This document shows, one piece after another, positions 30,284-33,738 of a DNA stretch of 33,738 nt (positions are counted from its first letter, which is position 1; every line of letters starts with the position of its first letter). Source of the DNA: Nemertoderma westbladi. Its lineage: Eukaryota; Xenacoelomorpha; Nemertodermatida; Nemertodermatidae. Both the position numbers and the translations under genes were made by a program. The notes under the pieces are model-generated. The model made no database searches. It was not told the origin of the DNA and saw only the letters and a program-made list of their open reading frames with translations. The stretch is from the NCBI GenBank assembly GCA_032718475.1, contig JAUCBJ010002376.1:1-33738 (forward strand). The letters are read 5' to 3'.

Positions 30284-31834
30284 ATGAGTCAGTCAGGTGA
30301 CACGACACCGACGCGGACCCCGGACGAAGACCTAACGATCCGCGAGGCCGCAACCAGGCGATACAGGCCCACAACGCCGGACCCATCGGTAACGGGTCAT
30401 CCGGCAGTTCAAGAGGAGGGGGGCCTGGAACCCGAGGTCGAACCGAGAGAAAGAGAGAGCGGGACGGAGGGAGACGGAGACGAGTCGACACGGGACGGGG
30501 GTCGACGCACCGGTGTCGCCGGCCAGCCACAGGCCGAGGGCGACGAGCGGCCCGCCGAAACGGCGACGGTGGGGCCGACGGTGCGGCCCCGGACGCAGAG
30601 AGACGGAGGAGACATCGGTACCGATGTCGCCGGCCAGCTACAGGCCGAGGGCGACGGACGGCCCACCGGAACGGCGACGGTGGAGCCGCCGGTACGACGT
30701 CGAACCCGGAGGGACGGAGGAGAGGTCGGCGACGAGGACGTCGGGGTTTCAGAGCGACTTCGACGGGCCTACAACGCGACCCGGAAGCTAATAAAGGACG
30801 CCAAGAAGGAAGGGGCGAAGGTAGACGAGGTGAGACTGAGAAAGCGACTAGGTGAGTCGGATAGACACTTTAATTACCTAATACGTTTTGGGCAGAGAGA
30901 ACTAGCCGAGGAGAGAGCAAAAGGGGTTGCCGGCGAACTGTTTGAACTATGGGAGTGTGGGAGTATGGAACCTAGCGTAGCGCCAGTGTACATAGGGCCA
31001 TACTTGGTCGATGCCCGGGGAGCAAAATTAGTGGGTTGGAGGGGACCCGAGGGGGGCGGATCCGAGGTTAACCCCGAGGATTCGGCCTCGTCGGTCGGAG
31101 AAAGTTCCGGGAAGCGGGGGAAAGTTAGTAGGTCGGGAAGGCGGAGGGGGTCCGCTGTAACCGATAAGTCTGCTACATCCTCCGCGAAAGAAAGAGTGGT
31201 GAGAGAGATAGGTGCCGCATACCGTCTCAGCATGGTAGAACAAGGTCAGAGGGAAATGGAGGAACGGTTAGAGGAGGGGAGAGTGCGGTTAGCGAGGGAA
31301 GCGGCATTGATTAGAGAAACCGGAGAGAGGGCCGAAAGGGCTTTGAGAAGCCTTAGGGAGTGTGAGGAAATAGAAGAAAAGGAGTGTAGGGAGCGTGAGG
31401 CGAGGGAGGATAGGGAACGCAAAGAGCGTGAGGCGAGGGAGGATAGGGAACGCAAAGAGCGTGAGGCGGAACGCAAGGAATATGAGGCGAGAAGGGAAAA
31501 GGAACGCAAGGAGCGCGAGGTGAGACGAAGGGAGAGCATTAGGAGTGTGGCGGAGTCGGCCGCCCGGGACACCCAGGAGTGTGAGAGGAGAATGGCAGAG
31601 GCTGAACGAGAGCAAAAGGAATTAAAGAGACGCCAGAATGTGCTTGCGGAAGATAAGATTAGACGGGCGCACGAGTTGCAACTGGTGCAAACGTCGCCGT
31701 CTGAAAGCGGGGCCGGCTCGAGTATTTTTGGGGAGCCGGGGGCCGTAGATACATTTATTGATACCCCACTGACAGGGACCGTGCGACAAACCCAAGACTG
31801 GTGTGACCGTACGGGCGGGGGGGGGGGGGGGTAA
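30284..31834 (+). CDS. Gag-like ORF, first segment (retrotransposon)
   Basis: 516 codons, GC-rich and highly charged. Residues about 78-150 contain a 37-codon duplication (spacing 111 bp, starting VAGQPQAEGD and VAGQLQAEGD). Residues about 366-430 are an R/E/K-rich predicted coiled coil with an 11-residue repeat, EREAREDRERK. No zinc knuckle was seen. The frame ends at TAA (31832-31834) immediately after 15 consecutive G (31817-31831), and coding-like sequence continues in another frame. It is therefore probably a broken or frameshifted part of a longer gag. The first in-frame ATG was used as the start. Confidence 0.6.
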   Translation: MSQSGDTTPTRTPDEDLTIREAATRRYRPTTPDPSVTGHPAVQEEGGLEPEVEPRERESGTEGDGDESTRDGGRRTGVAGQPQAEGDERPAETATVGPTVRPRTQRDGGDIGTDVAGQLQAEGDGRPTGTATVEPPVRRRTRRDGGEVGDEDVGVSERLRRAYNATRKLIKDAKKEGAKVDEVRLRKRLGESDRHFNYLIRFGQRELAEERAKGVAGELFELWECGSMEPSVAPVYIGPYLVDARGAKLVGWRGPEGGGSEVNPEDSASSVGESSGKRGKVSRSGRRRGSAVTDKSATSSAKERVVREIGAAYRLSMVEQGQREMEERLEEGRVRLAREAALIRETGERAERALRSLRECEEIEEKECREREAREDRERKEREAREDRERKEREAERKEYEARREKERKEREVRRRESIRSVAESAARDTQECERRMAEAEREQKELKRRQNVLAEDKIRRAHELQLVQTSPSESGAGSSIFGEPGAVDTFIDTPLTGTVRQTQDWCDRTGGGGGG

Positions 31835-32531
31835 TGACAATAATGATACAGTAGACGTTGTTAATGTTGATAGTACCGTATGGGACAACTCTAATCAAAC
31901 CTTTATTACAGGGAATACTTTACCTAGTGGTAGTAATTTAAATTTAAATCAGAACGTTCCTAATATTAATGTAGAAAATAATTCTAATATTAACGTAGTT
32001 ACACAAAATAATTCAAATAATTTAAATAATGATCCAAGCCCGAATTTACAAAATAATTCAAATGATTTTATTTCGAACGAACAAATTAATTTTATTTCGA
32101 ACGAACAAATTAATTTTATTTCGAACGAACAGATTAATTCCGTTTCCAATATGGGTGCTATTAACGTAAACACGTCGGGCGTGTATAGCCAGACAGACGG
32201 GGGCCTGGTAGGCCACGTAGTTGGTAGGCAGGGGGTGGCTGGGTTGAATAGACCCAGCGAGGGCCTGGTAGGCCACACAGTCAGTAGGCAGGGAGTAGTT
32301 GGATTAGATAGACCCAGCGAGGGCCTGGTAGGCCACACAGTCGGTAGGCAGGGAGTAGAGGGCCTGGTAGGCCACGCAATAGCAGAGAGAGAGGCGGGGG
32401 TGAATAGACCCGACCGCGGTAGGCTTGATGTGTCGACTGGAGAGGGATATAGTAGCGGGGTGAGGAGTAGCGAAGTTAGATGTGGCGAGTGGGGGGGGGG
32501 GGGCTACGAGAGCCCCACAACAGCGAGTTAG
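31803..32531 (+). CDS. Gag-like ORF, second segment after G-tract frame change
   Basis: Open in the +1 frame relative to the first segment; meaningful sequence starts after the 15-G tract. It is Asn-rich and AT-rich at first (NVENNSN, then FISNEQIN three times in a 24-bp tandem repeat at about 32067-32138). It then has 20-codon repeats with GLVGHTV-RQGV-GL-RPS at 60-bp spacing (32201, 32261, 32321). It ends soon after a 13-G tract (32491-32503), where the frame changes again. The nominal ATG at 31803 is probably not used; this is a continuation of gag. Confidence 0.45.
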   Translation: MTVRAGGGGGNDNNDTVDVVNVDSTVWDNSNQTFITGNTLPSGSNLNLNQNVPNINVENNSNINVVTQNNSNNLNNDPSPNLQNNSNDFISNEQINFISNEQINFISNEQINSVSNMGAINVNTSGVYSQTDGGLVGHVVGRQGVAGLNRPSEGLVGHTVSRQGVVGLDRPSEGLVGHTVGRQGVEGLVGHAIAEREAGVNRPDRGRLDVSTGEGYSSGVRSSEVRCGEWGGGGYESPTTAS

Positions 32532-33168
32532 CGGCGAAAAGGGGGGGGCAGAGAGTGTCCCACAGCCGTCAGCGGATAATGCGAGGGCCGAAATAGGTAA
32601 ACCGCAACAACCGGCGACGGAAAGTAATAGGGGGATTGCGAGTATCCCCAGCGGCGTGCGACCGAGCAGGGAGAGACAGGTTGACGTCGTAAGAGGGCGG
32701 ACGAAGCGTCGAGCCCGATCAGAAGAGGGAAGAAGAAGAGTGGGGTTTAACCGGGAGGTCGGCGAGAGATCTCACGAGCGGGAATACTCCACTGAAAGGA
32801 GAAGAAGAGAAGACAGTAGTAGAGGTATCGCCGCGAACGATAGAAGAGCGAGGACGGATAGCGAGCCGTCGGTAGTTGAGATGAGAACGGAGAGTCAGTG
32901 GGGTCGGACTCCGGGAGATTGCCGTCGCCCCGGAGAGATGCGACCCGGCGAGGCGCACTACGCGCCGAGAGAGGGGTACGCGATGTACCGGTACGAAGAT
33001 GAGGACAGTAGAGAGGGGGGTCGAAGAGAAACTTTCCGACGGGATGTACCTACCGATCGAGAATACGGTAGCCGCGGGGAGGATTATTCGAGAAGAATAA
33101 ACTTCAATCCCGAACAACACATGCAGACTGTAGGACATACTTACTGCACATACCATAGGCCATACTGA
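32482..33168 (+). CDS. Gag-like ORF, third segment after second G-tract
   Basis: Open in the next +1 frame, with meaningful sequence after the 13-G tract. It is rich in R, E, S and G (for example RERQVDVVRGRTKRRARSEE), like a nucleic-acid-binding disordered segment. It closes at TGA (33166-33168). The neighbouring frame becomes open at 33134, so a further frame change lies in 33134-33165, this time without a G-tract. Confidence 0.45.
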   Translation: MASGGGGATRAPQQRVSGEKGGAESVPQPSADNARAEIGKPQQPATESNRGIASIPSGVRPSRERQVDVVRGRTKRRARSEEGRRRVGFNREVGERSHEREYSTERRRREDSSRGIAANDRRARTDSEPSVVEMRTESQWGRTPGDCRRPGEMRPGEAHYAPREGYAMYRYEDEDSREGGRRETFRRDVPTDREYGSRGEDYSRRINFNPEQHMQTVGHTYCTYHRPY

Positions 33169-33457
33169 GAGAGGCAATGTAGGCGATAGGATAGCGTGGA
33201 CAACGGGATTAAACCCGGAAGTCGCGGAATACATACCGGCGGGTAGGCCAGAAGCTGATAGGCCTATACCGGTACCAGCACAGCAGTATGACTACAGCAT
33301 GCAGGGACATAACATATACCCAGGGGAGGGGGGAATTATTGCGGATAGGTGTATGGGCCCCAACATATTAACATCAACCCCAGTACCAAACATACCGGTG
33401 GGGGGGGGGGACAGGGTGACATTCCCCCATCACAATATCAACAATACACCCCGATAG
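33134..33457 (+). CDS. Gag-like ORF, fourth segment
   Basis: Open without an early ATG from after the TAG at 33131-33133 to the TAG at 33455-33457. It holds TERGNVGDRIAW and Pro/Gly/Tyr-rich sequence up to an 11-G tract (33400-33410). After that tract this frame soon stops, while another frame opens. Confidence 0.4.
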   Translation, partial: DILTAHTIGHTERGNVGDRIAWTTGLNPEVAEYIPAGRPEADRPIPVPAQQYDYSMQGHNIYPGEGGIIADRCMGPNILTSTPVPNIPVGGGDRVTFPHHNINNTPR

Positions 33458-33738
33458 GAGCAAGAACAACGAGACCCTTGGATGAGAATAAGTCGTGTGA
33501 CACAGAAATATGGAGGGGGCCGCTACCCCCGATGACATACCCAAGTCAGAGAAGATCGAGAAATAGGACGGACGAACCGCACCAGACAGGAGAAACTATA
33601 CAGCACCCGTCGAATCCATTGGAAGCGCAGGCGATAGGGATGGCCACGTTGATCGATGCGTTGAAAACGAGGATCGAGTTACCACCCGTGGAACCATTCA
33701 AATTCGATGGGAGTAGGCCGGAAGAATATCTACAGTTT
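33409..33738 (+). CDS. Gag-like ORF, fifth segment, runs off the window
   Basis: Open from the 11-G tract to the right edge with no stop (110 codons). The end carries EAQAIGMATLIDALKTRIE and P-x-EPFKFDG, resembling the start of the conserved gag block of BEL/Pao-like retrotransposons. The assignment would need the downstream sequence. Confidence 0.45.

Larger units (their letters stand above)
29155..33738 (+). mobile_element. LTR retrotransposon, 5' part (probable LTR, leader, gag region)
   Basis: The sequence changes abruptly inside the third tandem repeat, and TGTAAGCGGATT (29155) opens a region of different composition. About 1.1 kb without a conserved ORF is read as the 5' LTR and leader. 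It has strong hairpins and CCAAT-like words and is followed by a GC-rich gag-like coding region that runs off the right edge. The LTR's right border and primer-binding site are not certain; TGGATCCCGTCACAG (30202-30216) is one candidate. No protease, RT or 3' LTR is in the window. The last residues (P-x-EPFKFDG-x-x-PEEYLQF) resemble the gag segment near DUF1759 of BEL/Pao-type elements. This class is inference. Confidence 0.65.

Noticed and set aside
30258-32338. Long minus-strand ORFs opposite the gag-like region
   Set aside because: They mirror the charged, repetitive gag sequence in GC-rich DNA and have no motifs of their own.
33134-33165. Programmed +1 frameshift site of the Ty1 kind
   Set aside because: An AGGC follows CAT, but the classic CUU-AGG-C heptamer is absent, and the other frame changes lie at G-tracts. 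Decay or an indel is simpler.

Overview
The window is nuclear DNA from an invertebrate animal. The evidence is a spliced minus-strand gene for a secreted sushi/CCP-domain protein, an animal-type three-repeat MYB, an animal H-type ferritin, an SLC6-type transporter, and a dense load of eukaryotic transposons (RTE-like LINE pieces, hAT-like and Harbinger-like MITEs, a tRNA-type SINE, an LTR retrotransposon). The bulk sequence is AT-rich and studded with TACTGTA, ACCGGT and AGGCCTA words. A SINE core at about 2.13-2.19 kb resembles the conserved domain I recall from cephalopod SINEs. The phylum cannot be settled from the sequence alone.

Layout. (1) 1-15.7 kb is mostly one minus-strand gene assembled here from short exons: signal-peptide exon about 15149-15311, then 14562-14735, 14278-14373, 528-658 and 28-168, running off the left edge. 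The splice phases agree and give two complete CCP modules and the start of a third. Its 13.6-kb intron holds, from left to right, a degenerate SINE, an RTE-like LINE fragment split by an 852-bp hAT-like element, a complete intronless plus-strand 3R-MYB gene (5205-7433), a 1.7-kb fold-back transposon with its own insertion, and a 3.5-kb satellite of 50/52-bp monomers with higher-order structure. (2) 15.8-18.4 kb is AT-rich and carries two small TIR elements. (3) An intronless ferritin lies at 18394-18915 (minus). (4) 18.9-24.4 kb is intergenic, with an inverted LINE fragment, a Harbinger-like MITE, a nested pair of TIR elements and a long perfect palindrome. (5) An intronless, divergent SLC6-like transporter lies at 24373-26721. 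(6) 26.7-29.15 kb is intergenic and ends in a three-copy tandem repeat whose every copy carries a CTCF-like word. (7) From 29155 to the right edge is the 5' part of an LTR retrotransposon. Its gag-like region is open but changes frame four times, three of them exactly at runs of 11-15 G.

The host genes do not form an operon or an obvious pathway. The main points are the hidden CCP gene with a MYB gene nested antisense in its intron, three intronless copies of normally intron-bearing gene families, and the frame changes at G-tracts in the retroelement. No wholly new molecular system is evident. All gene calls rest on reading the sequence; no searches were run.
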